NCBI GenBank assembly: GCA_964576515.1
Contig: CAZNUW010000002.1
Location: 1 to 64,000, forward strand
Length of the DNA stretch: 64,000 bases
Direction: 5' to 3'
Source of the DNA: SHVO01 sp964576515
Lineage (GTDB): Bacteria; Pseudomonadota; Alphaproteobacteria; Rhodospirillales; Rhodospirillaceae
Each line of letters opens with the position of its first letter. Position 1 is the first letter of the stretch. Both the position numbers and the translations under genes were made by a program. Shown here in pieces: positions 15,880 to 24,350 of this stretch. The notes beneath the pieces are model-generated. The model ran no database searches. It worked only from the letters and a program-made list of their open reading frames with translations, and was not told the origin of the DNA.

Positions 15880-17972
15880 GCGTGCCGCCTGTAGAAGCGA
15901 AGCAGTTGGGCATTGATGGCGACGATCACCGTGCTGGCCGACATGAAGACGGCGGCGATGGCGGGCGTCATCAGGAAGCCCGTCCCGAAGGTGATGCCGG
16001 CGGCCATCGGCACTGCGATGGTGTTGTAGCCGGTCGCCCAGATCAGGTTCTGCACCATCTTGCGGTAGGTGGCGCGCGACAGGCCGAGGATCGCGCCCAC
16101 GTCGCGCGGATCGCTTCGCACGAGCACGACGTCGGCCGACTCCACGGCCACATCGGTGCCTGCACCGATGGCTACGCCCAGGTCGGCCTGGACCAGCGCC
16201 GGGGCGTCGTTCACGCCATCGCCGACCATGGCGACGGACAGCCCGCGTGCCTGGAGTTCCTGGATCTTCTCCGACTTCTGGTCGGGCAGCACCTCGGCGA
16301 AGTACTCGGAGATGCCAAGTTCCTTGGACACCGATTCGGCCACGCCCCGGGCATCGCCGGTCAACATCACCGAGCGAATCCCCAACCGGGTCAGCTCGGC
16401 GATCGCCTCCTTGGACTCCGGCCGGACGATATCGGCGAGCGCAAACAGCGCGCGCGCCTGTCCATCGCGTTCGAGCACGACGACGGTCTTGCCTGCCGAT
16501 TCGAGCTGTCCGAGCCGCTCGTGGGTAACGGCGTTGCCCTGGCGGGCCAGATGGCCGGGGCTGACGATGCGCACGCGCACATCCCCAACGGCGGCCACGA
16601 TGCCTTCGCCGGTGATGTTGCGCACATCACTGGCCTTGGGAATGGCGATGTCGCGGCGCTTGGCCTCGGCCACGATGCCATGGGCGATGGGATGTTCCGA
16701 CTGGCTCTCCGCCGCCGCGGCGAAGGCCAACTCCTCACGCTCGTCGCCGTCCTGCAGCAACACGATGTCGCTGACCCCGAATCGCCCCTCGGTCAGGGTG
16801 CCCGTCTTGTCGAACACGACGGCATCCAGTCGGCGTGCGCGCTCGAACGCCGCACGGTCACGGATCAGCAGACCGTTGCTCGCGCTCAGCGACGTGCTGA
16901 CCGCAACCACCAGCGGCACCGCCAGTCCCAGCGCGTGCGGGCAGGCAACGACCATGACGGTGACCATGCGCTCGATGGCGAAGTTGAGCGGCGCGTCGAG
17001 CACCAACCACCAGACCAGCAGCGTGCCGACGCCCACGGCCAGGGCAATGTAGGTCAGCCAGGCAGCAGCGCGGTTGGCGATGTCCTGCGTGCGCGAGCGG
17101 GTCTGCTGCGCCTTCTTGACCAGGTCGATCACCTGCGACAGATACGTGGCATCGCCTGTCGCCGTGACGCGGATGGTGACGGCGTTCGCGCCGTTGATGG
17201 CCCCGCCGATCGCGGTAGCACCGACCCCTTTGGTGACCGGGCGGGATTCGCCGGTGAGCATGGCCTCGTTGAAGCCCGAGGCGCCCTCGGTGATCTCCCC
17301 GTCCACCGGCACCTTGGCGCCGGGACGGACGATCACGCGGTCGCCCGGCTGCAGCGCACTGATCGGCACGTCATGCAGGCTGCCGTCGGCGTCGATGCGG
17401 GTGGCGCTGTCGGGCAGCAGCTTGACCAGCTCCTCCAAGGCGCGCGACGCGCCCATGACCGAGCGCATCTCGACCCAGTGGCCCAGCAGCATGATCGCGA
17501 TCAGCGTCACCAGCTCCCAGTAGAACTCCTGTCCGGGAAAGCCGAAGGTCACCGCCACCGAGAAGACGTAGGCGGCCGAAATGGCCAGCGCGATCAGCGT
17601 CATCATGCCGGGCTGGCGCTTGCGCAGTTCGGACACGACCCCCACCAGGAACGGCCAGCCGCCGTAGAGGTAGGCCACGGTCGACAAAGCGAACAGCACG
17701 TAACGATCGCCGGGGAAGGCCAACGCCTCGCCCAGGCCGAGCGCGTGCTGGATCATGGGCGACAGTGCAAGGACGAACGGGGTCAGCAGCAGCGTGACCC
17801 AGAAGCGCCTGCGGAAGTCGGCGACCATGGCGCCATGGTCGTGGCCGGCATGTCCGGCGTGACTCGAACCGGCGGCGCTTACGACGGCGCCGGCGCCGGT
17901 GGCGTGTGAAGAAGCGTGGACGTGTGCGCCGTGATCGTGCTGGTGGTGTGCGTGCGGGTCATGGGGACTCAT
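15876..17972 (-). CDS. copB: CopB-type P1B-3 copper ATPase (CPH motif)
   Basis: A 698-residue heavy-metal ATPase. The N-terminus is a His-rich tail (HDPHAHHQHDHGAHVHASSH, HAGHAGHDHG) in place of an HMA domain. The transmembrane metal site is Cys344-Pro345-His346, which marks the P1B-3 class that prefers Cu(II). DKTGTLT (Asp388), SEHP and GDGVND are all present. It complements the Cu(I)-type CPC pump at 5323. Its start overlaps the ICMT-like gene stop (ATGA), and its own stop overlaps the PRPP-synthetase start. The symbol follows the Enterococcus CopB ATPase naming, not the outer-membrane CopB. Confidence 0.93.
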   Translation of the reverse strand: MSPHDPHAHHQHDHGAHVHASSHATGAGAVVSAAGSSHAGHAGHDHGAMVADFRRRFWVTLLLTPFVLALSPMIQHALGLGEALAFPGDRYVLFALSTVAYLYGGWPFLVGVVSELRKRQPGMMTLIALAISAAYVFSVAVTFGFPGQEFYWELVTLIAIMLLGHWVEMRSVMGASRALEELVKLLPDSATRIDADGSLHDVPISALQPGDRVIVRPGAKVPVDGEITEGASGFNEAMLTGESRPVTKGVGATAIGGAINGANAVTIRVTATGDATYLSQVIDLVKKAQQTRSRTQDIANRAAAWLTYIALAVGVGTLLVWWLVLDAPLNFAIERMVTVMVVACPHALGLAVPLVVAVSTSLSASNGLLIRDRAAFERARRLDAVVFDKTGTLTEGRFGVSDIVLLQDGDEREELAFAAAAESQSEHPIAHGIVAEAKRRDIAIPKASDVRNITGEGIVAAVGDVRVRIVSPGHLARQGNAVTHERLGQLESAGKTVVVLERDGQARALFALADIVRPESKEAIAELTRLGIRSVMLTGDARGVAESVSKELGISEYFAEVLPDQKSEKIQELQARGLSVAMVGDGVNDAPALVQADLGVAIGAGTDVAVESADVVLVRSDPRDVGAILGLSRATYRKMVQNLIWATGYNTIAVPMAAGITFGTGFLMTPAIAAVFMSASTVIVAINAQLLRFYRRHA

Positions 17973-18634
17973 TCGATCTGGCCTTCTTTTTTGTTGAACA
18001 AGCGGCCGAGCCGCGGCACGAATGCGGGCACGTCGCTCGCGTAGCGTCGATACTGCTCACCAAATGCCGCCTCGACCTCGCGCTCCTCCCGCTTGGCGAG
18101 CCGCCAGTACATGACCAGCAGGATCGGCAGCATCACGCCCGTCACCAGCGTAGGCCACTGCAGGAAGAATCCGATCAGGACCAGGGCGAAGCCCGCGTAC
18201 TGCGGATGCCGCACGTGGGCATACGGTCCGGTGGTGGCCAGCGATCCGGCGCGTTGAGCCTCGTGCAGTACCCGCCAGCCGGCGGCGATCAGCCAGAACC
18301 CGCCGCCGATCAGGACGAAACTCGCCAGGTGGAACGGATTGAGATGGGGATCTCCCGACCAACCGAAGAGTGCGGGCCAGATGTGACCGGCGTCGTGGGA
18401 CAGAGGGTCCAGTCCCGGGAAACGATTGCCCACCCAACCCGCCAACAGGTAGAGCGTCAGCGGGAAGCCGTACATTTCCACGAACAGGGCGACGATGAAG
18501 GCGGAAAACGCGCCCAGCGAGCGCCAGTCGCGCGCGGTCGCCGGCTTGAAGAAGCTCAAGGCGAACAGGATGAAGATGCCGGCATTTACCAGCGCCAGAA
18601 GCCAGAGGCCGTAGGCGGGCGGGTCACCGGTCAT
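17969..18634 (-). CDS. Isoprenylcysteine carboxyl methyltransferase-family membrane protein
   Basis: 221 residues with about five membrane helices. The conserved C-terminal ICMT/PEMT signature is GPYAHVRHPQYAGFALVLIGFFLQWPT, followed by KREEREVEAAFGEQYRRYASDVPAFVPRL. Such proteins use S-adenosylmethionine at the membrane, but bacterial members have no known prenyl-Cys substrate. Close relatives are frequent in copper and heavy-metal operons. ATG 18634 lies inside the end of the DUF2933 gene (11-base overlap), and the next start overlaps its stop. The function in metal resistance is not known. Confidence 0.85.
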   Translation of the reverse strand: MTGDPPAYGLWLLALVNAGIFILFALSFFKPATARDWRSLGAFSAFIVALFVEMYGFPLTLYLLAGWVGNRFPGLDPLSHDAGHIWPALFGWSGDPHLNPFHLASFVLIGGGFWLIAAGWRVLHEAQRAGSLATTGPYAHVRHPQYAGFALVLIGFFLQWPTLVTGVMLPILLVMYWRLAKREEREVEAAFGEQYRRYASDVPAFVPRLGRLFNKKEGQIE

Positions 18635-18860
18635 CGCGCTCGCCCTCCTCCCGATGCGTCTGGTGGCCACCGTGACCGCGGTGCAGGAAGAAGTGCATGC
18701 CGATGCAGATCACCAAGGGCAGCAAGAGGGGGAGCGCACCGAGCACGTGCGCCCGGTGCTCCAGCCACAGGAAGAGCCCCGCGATGAAGAGAAAGACGCA
18801 CAGGGTCAGGACGGCGGGGCTGCGCCAACCGCCTCGCTTCCGATCAGGGATTTCGCTCAT
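18624..18860 (-). CDS. DUF2933 small membrane protein
   Basis: 78 residues with two hydrophobic stretches (AVLTLCVFLFIAGLFLWLEH and VLGALPLLLPLVICIGMHFFLH), then a His-rich tail (HRGHGGHQTHREEG). This matches DUF2933, small membrane proteins commonly encoded next to copper ATPases. The His tail suggests metal binding. It is the first gene of the minus-strand operon running to 11993. The promoter must lie in 18861-19079, near the operator dyad at 18958. Confidence 0.8.
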   Translation of the reverse strand: MSEIPDRKRGGWRSPAVLTLCVFLFIAGLFLWLEHRAHVLGALPLLLPLVICIGMHFFLHRGHGGHQTHREEGERDDR

Positions 18861-18957
18861 CTCGATGCTCCAGGGCGCCAGTTAAGGATGGACGGACAAT
18901 TGGCGAAGATGCGTCCTGAGCGTAGAAAGGCATCGCTGTCGGGTCAGTTACGCGTCG

Positions 18958-18983
18958 ATTACATTCATGTAATCACCACGTCA
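18958..18983 (+). promoter_or_regulatory. CusR/CopR-like operator, copy 4 (perfect dyad)
   Basis: ATTACAT-TC-ATGTAAT (18958-18973) is a perfect inverted repeat, followed by N6 and GTCA (18980-18983). It sits between the divergent DUF2933 operon and the small membrane protein at 19080, so it could control both. Confidence 0.6.
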
Positions 18984-19079
18984 TTGTTCTGGCAGATGGC
19001 GCCTTGCAATGTAGGTGGCATCCTCGCTCGCCGACCTCGTGGAGCCGGCGCTCGAATGCCGTTGTGGAGATTGAACGCG

Positions 19080-19514
19080 ATGAGGCAACGCATTGTTGAT
19101 CGGAGGGACGTGCTGAGCGGCATCCTGCTCTTGGCCCTCGGCCTCCTCACCATGGGGACTGCGGTGTTCTTCTTGGTGTTGCGCCCCCCGCTTCTGCCCG
19201 AGGATATCCGTCACACCGGGATCGACCCAGCCACGTTGCCCCCGGCCTTCCTGGAATGGCTCGGCACCGTGTTCCGCACCTGGGGTGGCTTCATTGCCGG
19301 ATTTGGCGTCCTGCTGCTGGGGATTGGAGGCTTCCTGCTCTCCGGTCGGGAGCGATGCCTGTACTGGGCCACGACCATCGGCGCGGTCGTCGCGTTTGGG
19401 CGCTTCCTGTTCAGCAACATCGTCCTGGGTTCGGATTTCCTCTGGTTCATTTCGGCCCTGTTCGCACTGACGGCTGCGACTGCGATCAGCCTGCTGTTGA
19501 GGCGCGGACGCTGA
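19080..19514 (+). CDS. Small four-helix membrane protein of unknown function
   Basis: 144 residues with four membrane helices (about 12-33, 63-85, 92-112 and 118-138) and a short periplasmic loop after the first (PPLLPEDIRHTGIDPATLPP). I do not recognise the family. There is no Cys, His cluster or Met cluster to suggest metal binding. GGAG at 19066-19069 favours ATG 19080 over the in-frame ATG at 19056. It lies between two operator copies and just upstream of cusR, so it is probably co-regulated with the island genes. Confidence 0.6.
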   Translation: MRQRIVDRRDVLSGILLLALGLLTMGTAVFFLVLRPPLLPEDIRHTGIDPATLPPAFLEWLGTVFRTWGGFIAGFGVLLLGIGGFLLSGRERCLYWATTIGAVVAFGRFLFSNIVLGSDFLWFISALFALTAATAISLLLRRGR

Positions 19515-19574
19515 CGCGATCGCTCGGCATTCACCTCGTTTCCAGGCCGTTCCGGCCAAAATGGTGACGAAATG

Positions 19575-19600
19575 ATTACTGATATGTAATCTTTGCGTCA
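19575..19600 (+). promoter_or_regulatory. CusR/CopR-like operator, copy 5
   Basis: ATTACTGATATGTAAT (19575-19590), N6, GTCA (19597-19600), about 100 bp before the response-regulator start. This suggests autoregulation of the cusRS pair. Confidence 0.55.
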
Positions 19601-19701
19601 TCCTTATGGCAGCTTCGCCTCGGTAGATTTCAGTGACCCATCACGACCCATCCGTCATGGCAGGGGCCGGAAGCACGAACGAGTGCGGGCATAGGGCTGA
19701 C

Positions 19702-20382
19702 ATGAAACTTCTGGTTGTCGAAGATGAGCACAAGACGGCGGACTACGTTCGCCAAGGGCTGATGGAAGCCGGGTTCGTCGTCGACTTGGCGCGCGATGGG
19801 CCCGATGGTCTGCACTTGGCCACAACCGAGCATTACGACCTGATCGTGCTCGACATCATGCTGCCGGGCACGGATGGGCGGAAGATCCTGCAATCGATCC
19901 GGGCGGCCGGCAACCAGGTGCCGGTGCTGTTCCTAACCGCTCGCAGCAGCGTCGACGATCGCGTCCAGGGATTGGAGTTGGGCGCCGACGACTACCTGGT
20001 CAAGCCGTTCGCGTTCTCGGAGCTGCTTGCGCGCGTCCGGACATTGTTGCGCAGAGGGGGAGCGCCTGTTCCGCACGATCGCATCCAGATTGCGGATCTG
20101 GAGTTGGATCTGGCCCGCCGTCGTGCCACGAGGGCCGGACAGCGTATCAACCTGACCAGCAAGGAGTTCGCCTTGCTCGAGCTGCTGGCGCGTCGCCAAG
20201 GCGAAGTGCTGCCGCGTTCGCTGATCGCCTCGCAGGTCTGGGACATGAATTTCGACAGCGACACCAACGTCATCGATGTCGCGATCCGGCGGCTGCGCGC
20301 TAAGATCGACGACAGTTTCGAGCCCAAGCTCATCCAGACCGTACGCGGCATGGGCTACACGCTGGACCTGCCGGATGCCTGA
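19702..20382 (+). CDS. cusR: CusR/CopR-type heavy-metal response regulator
   Basis: 226 residues, OmpR/PhoB family. The receiver domain has the acidic pair Glu7-Asp8, phosphoacceptor Asp51 and Lys101 (LVKPF). A winged-helix DNA-binding domain follows (LTSKEFALLELLARRQGEVLPRSLIASQVWDMNFDSDTNVIDVAIRRLRAKID...IQTVRGMGYTL), very close in pattern to CusR/CopR/IrlR metal regulators. Its likely targets are the five GTAAT-N6-GTCA sites. ATG 19702 is the only start that aligns with the family; the upstream in-frame ATG/GTG would add an unrelated leader. The sensor-kinase gene overlaps the end by eight bases. Confidence 0.93.
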   Translation: MKLLVVEDEHKTADYVRQGLMEAGFVVDLARDGPDGLHLATTEHYDLIVLDIMLPGTDGRKILQSIRAAGNQVPVLFLTARSSVDDRVQGLELGADDYLVKPFAFSELLARVRTLLRRGGAPVPHDRIQIADLELDLARRRATRAGQRINLTSKEFALLELLARRQGEVLPRSLIASQVWDMNFDSDTNVIDVAIRRLRAKIDDSFEPKLIQTVRGMGYTLDLPDA

Positions 20383-21787
20383 CCGGTTTGCCCTTCTGCG
20401 GCGTCCGGCGTCCCTCTCCGCACGGGTCACCGGCCTCGTCGGCGTCGCGATGATGGTGGTGCTTGTGCTGTTCAGCTGGGTCAGCGTGGGATCCCTGGAC
20501 CGGCATTTCGCCGAAATGGATGAGGAAGAGTTGGGCGTGATCGCCAGTTCGGTCATCCGGGCACTGGGCGAGGTGCAGGACGGAAGCGATGCGCAGGCTC
20601 TGCGCCGTGCGGTTCGGGGGCATCACGGGGTCTACTACTACGTCGCCGACGCCGGCGGAAAGACGCTCTATGCGCCGACGGACGGCCCGGACATGACGAG
20701 CTTCGCCAAGCGCGTGTCTCCCGTCCGTCTGGCGGACTTGCAACGCATGACGATATGGGAGGAGAACGGGAAGTCCTATCGAGGCGGCGTCGTCCTCGCC
20801 GGAGACGACGCCACACTGAACGATACCTACACGATCGCGGTGGCGATGGACATCGGCGGCCATCTCGAATTCATCCGGAGCTTCAAGCGCATCCAATGGT
20901 GGACCATCTGCGTGGTCATGTGCATCGCGATCCTGGTCGCCTGGTTCGCGGTGCGCTGGGGGCATATTCCGATCCGCAGAGCGAACGAAAAGATTCGCGC
21001 GATCACTTATTCCAAGCTGTATCTACGATTGGATCCCAAGGCCGTGCCGATCGAGTTGGAGGAAACCATCGCGTCCTTCAACGATATGCTCGGGCGCATC
21101 GAGGATGGGTTCGAGCAACTGGCAAACTTCTCCGCCGACATCGCCCACGAGTTGCGCACGCCGGTCACAAACCTGACCACGCAGACCGAAGTGGCGCTCG
21201 GTCAAGCCCGCTCGGCCGACGAGTATCGGGAGATCCTCTATTCCAACCTGGAAGAGTTCGGGCGCCTGAACCGCATGATCAACGACATGCTGTTCCTGGC
21301 GCAGACCGAGAATGATCCGGGCAATCTGAATCTCGAGACCGTGGTCCTGGAGGATGCCGTCCGGGGGCTGTTCGAGTACTTCGAGGCCTTGGTGGAAGAG
21401 CGAGGCGTGAAACTCGAACTTCGCGGCCGCGCCACACCGATCCGCGGTGACCGGGAAATGCTTCGCCGAGCCCTCAGCAATCTGATCTCCAATGCGATCC
21501 GGTACACACCCAGCGGCGAGACGATCACCGTGAGGTTTTCGCAGAACGAGCGGGACCTCATCATCAGCGTGGAGAATCCCGGCGAGAAGATTCCGCCTGA
21601 GGAACTCTCCCGGATCTTCAACCGCTTCTACCGGGTGGGACACGCCGTCCACAGAAAGGGCGAAGGAGCCGGGCTGGGGCTGGCCATCGTCAAATCCATT
21701 GTCGAGGCGCATGGCGGGTCGGTCAGCGTGCTGTCCGACGAGAGACTGACCAAGTTCTACATCCTGTTGCCGCTGACCCATGGTTGA
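20375..21787 (+). CDS. cusS: CusS/CopS-type heavy-metal sensor histidine kinase
   Basis: 470 residues. Membrane helix 1 (about 18-38), a periplasmic sensor loop (about 40-170) and helix 2 (about 173-193) are followed by HAMP, then a HisKA domain with His258 in ADIAHELRTPV. An HATPase_c domain with N, G1 and G2 boxes completes it (NLISNAIRYTPSG, VENPGEKIP, GEGAGLGLAIV). The family senses periplasmic Cu(I)/Ag(I). The periplasmic loop includes a GHHGVYYYV stretch whose His residues could be ligands. ATG 20375 overlaps cusR. This is the last island gene before the att-like site. Confidence 0.92.
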   Translation: MPDRFALLRRPASLSARVTGLVGVAMMVVLVLFSWVSVGSLDRHFAEMDEEELGVIASSVIRALGEVQDGSDAQALRRAVRGHHGVYYYVADAGGKTLYAPTDGPDMTSFAKRVSPVRLADLQRMTIWEENGKSYRGGVVLAGDDATLNDTYTIAVAMDIGGHLEFIRSFKRIQWWTICVVMCIAILVAWFAVRWGHIPIRRANEKIRAITYSKLYLRLDPKAVPIELEETIASFNDMLGRIEDGFEQLANFSADIAHELRTPVTNLTTQTEVALGQARSADEYREILYSNLEEFGRLNRMINDMLFLAQTENDPGNLNLETVVLEDAVRGLFEYFEALVEERGVKLELRGRATPIRGDREMLRRALSNLISNAIRYTPSGETITVRFSQNERDLIISVENPGEKIPPEELSRIFNRFYRVGHAVHRKGEGAGLGLAIVKSIVEAHGGSVSVLSDERLTKFYILLPLTHG

Positions 21788-22182
21788 GACACATTCCCCC
21801 GCCATCGCCACGCATCGCGAGCCCGATGAATCATGGCGACCTGATGACACGGCACCTCTTCCTGACCGTCGACTTGTCGCGGACTGCTGCCGTCCACCCA
21901 AGCCGATGTGTCCCGTCGTAGCGTCTGCCTTGATGTGGCGGTTGGTAGCCGTCGCCGGAACACAGTAGACTGACCACGGACGTCGGCGTGCCTTATGGGC
22001 TGAGATTGGGCCCACAATGCGGCCCATATCACCCTTGGCGTGGGCGAAGAAACCTTATCAATCAACTGCCTATGGACCGGGTATGATTCCCTTCACCCGC
22101 TCCATCCTGCTCCGTGGCCGCTGGCCCCGCCTGTGGAACGGCCACCGCGCCAATCCCTCGTGAACACGGTAAACTGTCCTCC
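21788..22182. other. 395-bp non-coding island/chromosome junction
   Basis: No convincing ORF is seen after cusS. The stretch contains the tRNA-Gly-like 20-mer (22085-22104) and, beyond it, a 7-bp stem GTGGCCG/CGGCCAC (22114-22120 and 22139-22145). Gene content on the two sides is unrelated. Confidence 0.5.
22085..22104 (+). other. Probable attachment site: 3' end of a tRNA-Gly
   Basis: GATTCCCTTCACCCGCTCCA matches, from memory of bacterial tRNA-Gly genes, the T-loop 3' half, acceptor stem 3' strand, discriminator and encoded CCA. The bases just upstream (GGGTAT) depart from the expected GGGTTC, and there is no tRNA body here, so it looks like the truncated copy left by site-specific integration. 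The intact gene should lie at the far left end of the island. Confidence 0.6.
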
Positions 22183-23169
22183 ATGACGGATAGCGACTCC
22201 AAACCAGGCGCCGCGAGCACGCCGCAGGACGCGCCTGCGCGCAACACGCACTTCGACTTCAAAGCAAAAGTGTTTCAGGCGCCCGGCGCTTGTTTTGTCC
22301 TGAAGGGGAGAGAAAAACAGGCGATGTTCGCCGTCGATATGGGCGAGGGCCAGGGCTACATCTCGCTCAAGGATCTGCGGTCCACATTTCATATCGAACC
22401 GGGCAGCCACGACGATCGCCTGATCGATCAAGCCGCGGCCGGACTGCGCTTTGTGCCCGACATCCGGCCCGGCGACGAAATTCCCAACGAAATCCTGAAC
22501 GGCACGGCGTCGTGGACGGTTGCGCGCAAGCACAAGCAAATCGCGCGCGACCGAATCCAAGTTCAGCTTTTGTCGTGGATGGGCGGCAAGCCGATCACCT
22601 ACACCAGTCAGGATGAACTGAAGAAAATCGTCGGTCTCGACGAAAATAAGAAGGCGCTCAAGGAGGCCTTCACCCGCGCCGCGGCGGCGCTAGGTCTTCC
22701 GCCTGATAAGTCGGACAAAATTGTCGATCACATCGAAGGCCTCGCGCGCGAGATTTGTTATATCGAGGCGCTGCGCGAGCGGACCCTGGAACTGCGAAAG
22801 ATCCAGGTGAACGTGGAATTGCTGACGAAAATCTACACCGACCTGCGCGGATCGGCGGACGTCGGACGCGTCAAGACGCTCATGGTGCGCGGCGTCAACG
22901 AAACCGATAACATCCTCAACGCCGTCGATGCCGAAACGGCGGACGTGATGAATGCGCTGATGTCTATCGACGATGTCATTCGCGCCGTGCGCCGCGCGCG
23001 CGACGATCTGCATTTCGTTCTGATGGAATGGGACCCCGTGATCGCAAAGTGGCAGAATCTCGCGATGGTTCGTTGCCAGGACGTCGACCGGGCGCTGCTC
23101 GCGACCTACCAGTTCCTGGCGTCGCGGTTTTCCACCGGCAAGAGTCTGATGAAAAAGGCGGGCGGCTAA
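22183..23169 (+). CDS. Conserved-looking hypothetical protein (328 aa)
   Basis: I do not recognise this protein. A polar, Ala/Pro-rich N-terminus (1-22) is followed by a small beta-rich stretch (about 23-100; FDFKAKVFQAPGACFVLKGREKQAMFAVDM) and then mostly alpha-helix to the C-terminus, including charged amphipathic helices that could form a coiled coil (AREICYIEALRERTLELRKIQVNVELLTKIYTDL). There is no signal peptide and no membrane segment. It is the first gene to the right of the att-like site and converges with argE, with a four-base overlap at the stops. ATG 22183 follows a GTCCTCC stretch with no clear RBS. It may be a cytosolic structural or signalling protein. Confidence 0.6.
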   Translation: MTDSDSKPGAASTPQDAPARNTHFDFKAKVFQAPGACFVLKGREKQAMFAVDMGEGQGYISLKDLRSTFHIEPGSHDDRLIDQAAAGLRFVPDIRPGDEIPNEILNGTASWTVARKHKQIARDRIQVQLLSWMGGKPITYTSQDELKKIVGLDENKKALKEAFTRAAAALGLPPDKSDKIVDHIEGLAREICYIEALRERTLELRKIQVNVELLTKIYTDLRGSADVGRVKTLMVRGVNETDNILNAVDAETADVMNALMSIDDVIRAVRRARDDLHFVLMEWDPVIAKWQNLAMVRCQDVDRALLATYQFLASRFSTGKSLMKKAGG

Positions 23170-24350
23170 ACGGGTCTCTGGTGCGACAGGTGGCGTACGA
23201 GATCGAGCATGAACCGCGTGCCCGCTTCCACCTGAGAAATTTCGATGTACTCGTTCGGCTGATGCGCCTGGGAAATCGAGCCGGGACCGCAGATGACGGT
23301 CGACAGCCCCGTTTGTTGGAACTGACCCGCTTCCGCGGCAAAGCTGACGGCGCGCGTCACGTTATCGCCCGTGAGCATGCGGCATAACTCTTCCGCGGCG
23401 GACGCCGGTTCCGGCTTCAGGGCGGGCGTTCCCGCGCGCGGTACGGTCTCGATGTCGCAGCCGGGCGCGATCGCGCGCATGCGCGGGAGAACGTCGTGGA
23501 CGCAATAGTCCGTGAACATGCGCACGTAGCGGTCCGGGTTGTCTTCGGGCAGCGCGCGGATATCCCATTGAAATGTGCAATGCCCGGCCATGATGTTCAG
23601 CGCCGTGCCGCCCTCGATCACGTTGGCGGTGAGGGTGGTGTGGGGCGGGTCGAAAAGCGAGTTCCGGGGGCCGATGGCGGCGGCGTCGTCGTTCATGCGG
23701 CGCAGGAATTGGATCAGTTCGGCCGCAACCATCACCGCGCTGACGCCGCGATGTGTCTGGGAGGAGTGCGACTCATGACCCGTCACCGTCGTGCGCACGC
23801 CCGTGATGCCCTTGTGGGCGCTTACCACCTTCATTTCGGTTGGCTCGCCCACGATCACGGCGCGCGGCGCGGGGAGTTCCTTGTTAAGGAAACGGATCAA
23901 TGACGGGGCGCCCAGGCATCCCACTTCCTCGTCGTACGAGAAAGCCAAATGCAGAGGAGCCTTGAGCGGCGCCGCTTGCATGGCATCGACCATGCCGAGC
24001 GCGATGGCGAGGAAGCACTTCATGTCGGCTGTACCGCGGCCGTAGAGACGCCCGTCCTTCGCGACCACGCTGAAGGGATCCGTATGCCAATCCTGGCCGT
24101 CCACAGGCACGACATCGGTATGCCCCGACAAGACGATCCCGCCAGCCACGTCCGGGCCGATCGAGGCCAACAGGTTCGCTTTGGTGCGTTCGTCGTTATA
24201 GACCAGCCGGCTTTCGACGCCGTGGCGTTTCAAAAGATCGCGGACAAAGTCGATGAAGGCGAGGTTGGAATTGCGCGAGACGGTGTCGAACGCCACCAGC
24301 TTTTCCAGCATGGCGATGGAGCGGGCGGTGGCGGCCGCGGTTTCGTTCAT
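23166..24350 (-). CDS. argE: Acetylornithine deacetylase (ArgE/M20 family)
   Basis: A 394-residue M20 metallopeptidase-fold amidohydrolase. Metal ligand motifs are SGHTDVVPVDGQDW and GRGTADMKCF, with the catalytic acid pair in SYDEEVGC. The lid/dimerisation domain begins near GITGVRTTVTGHESHSS, and the C-terminal metal His is in SISQAHQPNEYIE. These match ArgE, which removes acetyl from N-acetylornithine in arginine synthesis. ATG 24350 overlaps the cysS stop (ATGA) and is preferred over an upstream in-frame ATG at 24365. Coupling to cysS suggests an amino-acid operon. Succinyl-diaminopimelate desuccinylase is a less likely alternative. Confidence 0.88.
   Translation of the reverse strand: MNETAAATARSIAMLEKLVAFDTVSRNSNLAFIDFVRDLLKRHGVESRLVYNDERTKANLLASIGPDVAGGIVLSGHTDVVPVDGQDWHTDPFSVVAKDGRLYGRGTADMKCFLAIALGMVDAMQAAPLKAPLHLAFSYDEEVGCLGAPSLIRFLNKELPAPRAVIVGEPTEMKVVSAHKGITGVRTTVTGHESHSSQTHRGVSAVMVAAELIQFLRRMNDDAAAIGPRNSLFDPPHTTLTANVIEGGTALNIMAGHCTFQWDIRALPEDNPDRYVRMFTDYCVHDVLPRMRAIAPGCDIETVPRAGTPALKPEPASAAEELCRMLTGDNVTRAVSFAAEAGQFQQTGLSTVICGPGSISQAHQPNEYIEISQVEAGTRFMLDLVRHLSHQRPV

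Larger units (their letters stand above)
1..22104. mobile_element. Copper/metal-resistance genomic island (right-hand part)
   Basis: Nearly every gene here has a copper or heavy-metal role or sits in an operon with one: two P1B ATPases, multicopper oxidase, CopB, CopZ, CueR, CusRS. The genes are packed with 1-20 bp overlaps, and the G/C content looks higher than in the chromosomal genes that follow. The block ends at a 20-nt sequence matching the 3' end of a tRNA-Gly as I remember it. No integrase, transposase or second att copy is visible, so the left end must lie outside the window. The island reading is inference from content and the att-like boundary. An assembly join is the main alternative. 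Confidence 0.6.

Noticed and set aside
15777..17909. Long open frame (about 710 codons) on the plus strand
   Set aside because: It is antisense to the CPH-type copper ATPase, which has every family motif. The plus-strand product is low-complexity Arg/Gly/His-rich and matches nothing.
1..22104. Contig chimera of two organisms
   Set aside because: Possible, but the tRNA-Gly-like 20-mer at the junction and the mobile nature of copper islands make integration the simpler reading. Long reads across 22 kb would settle it.
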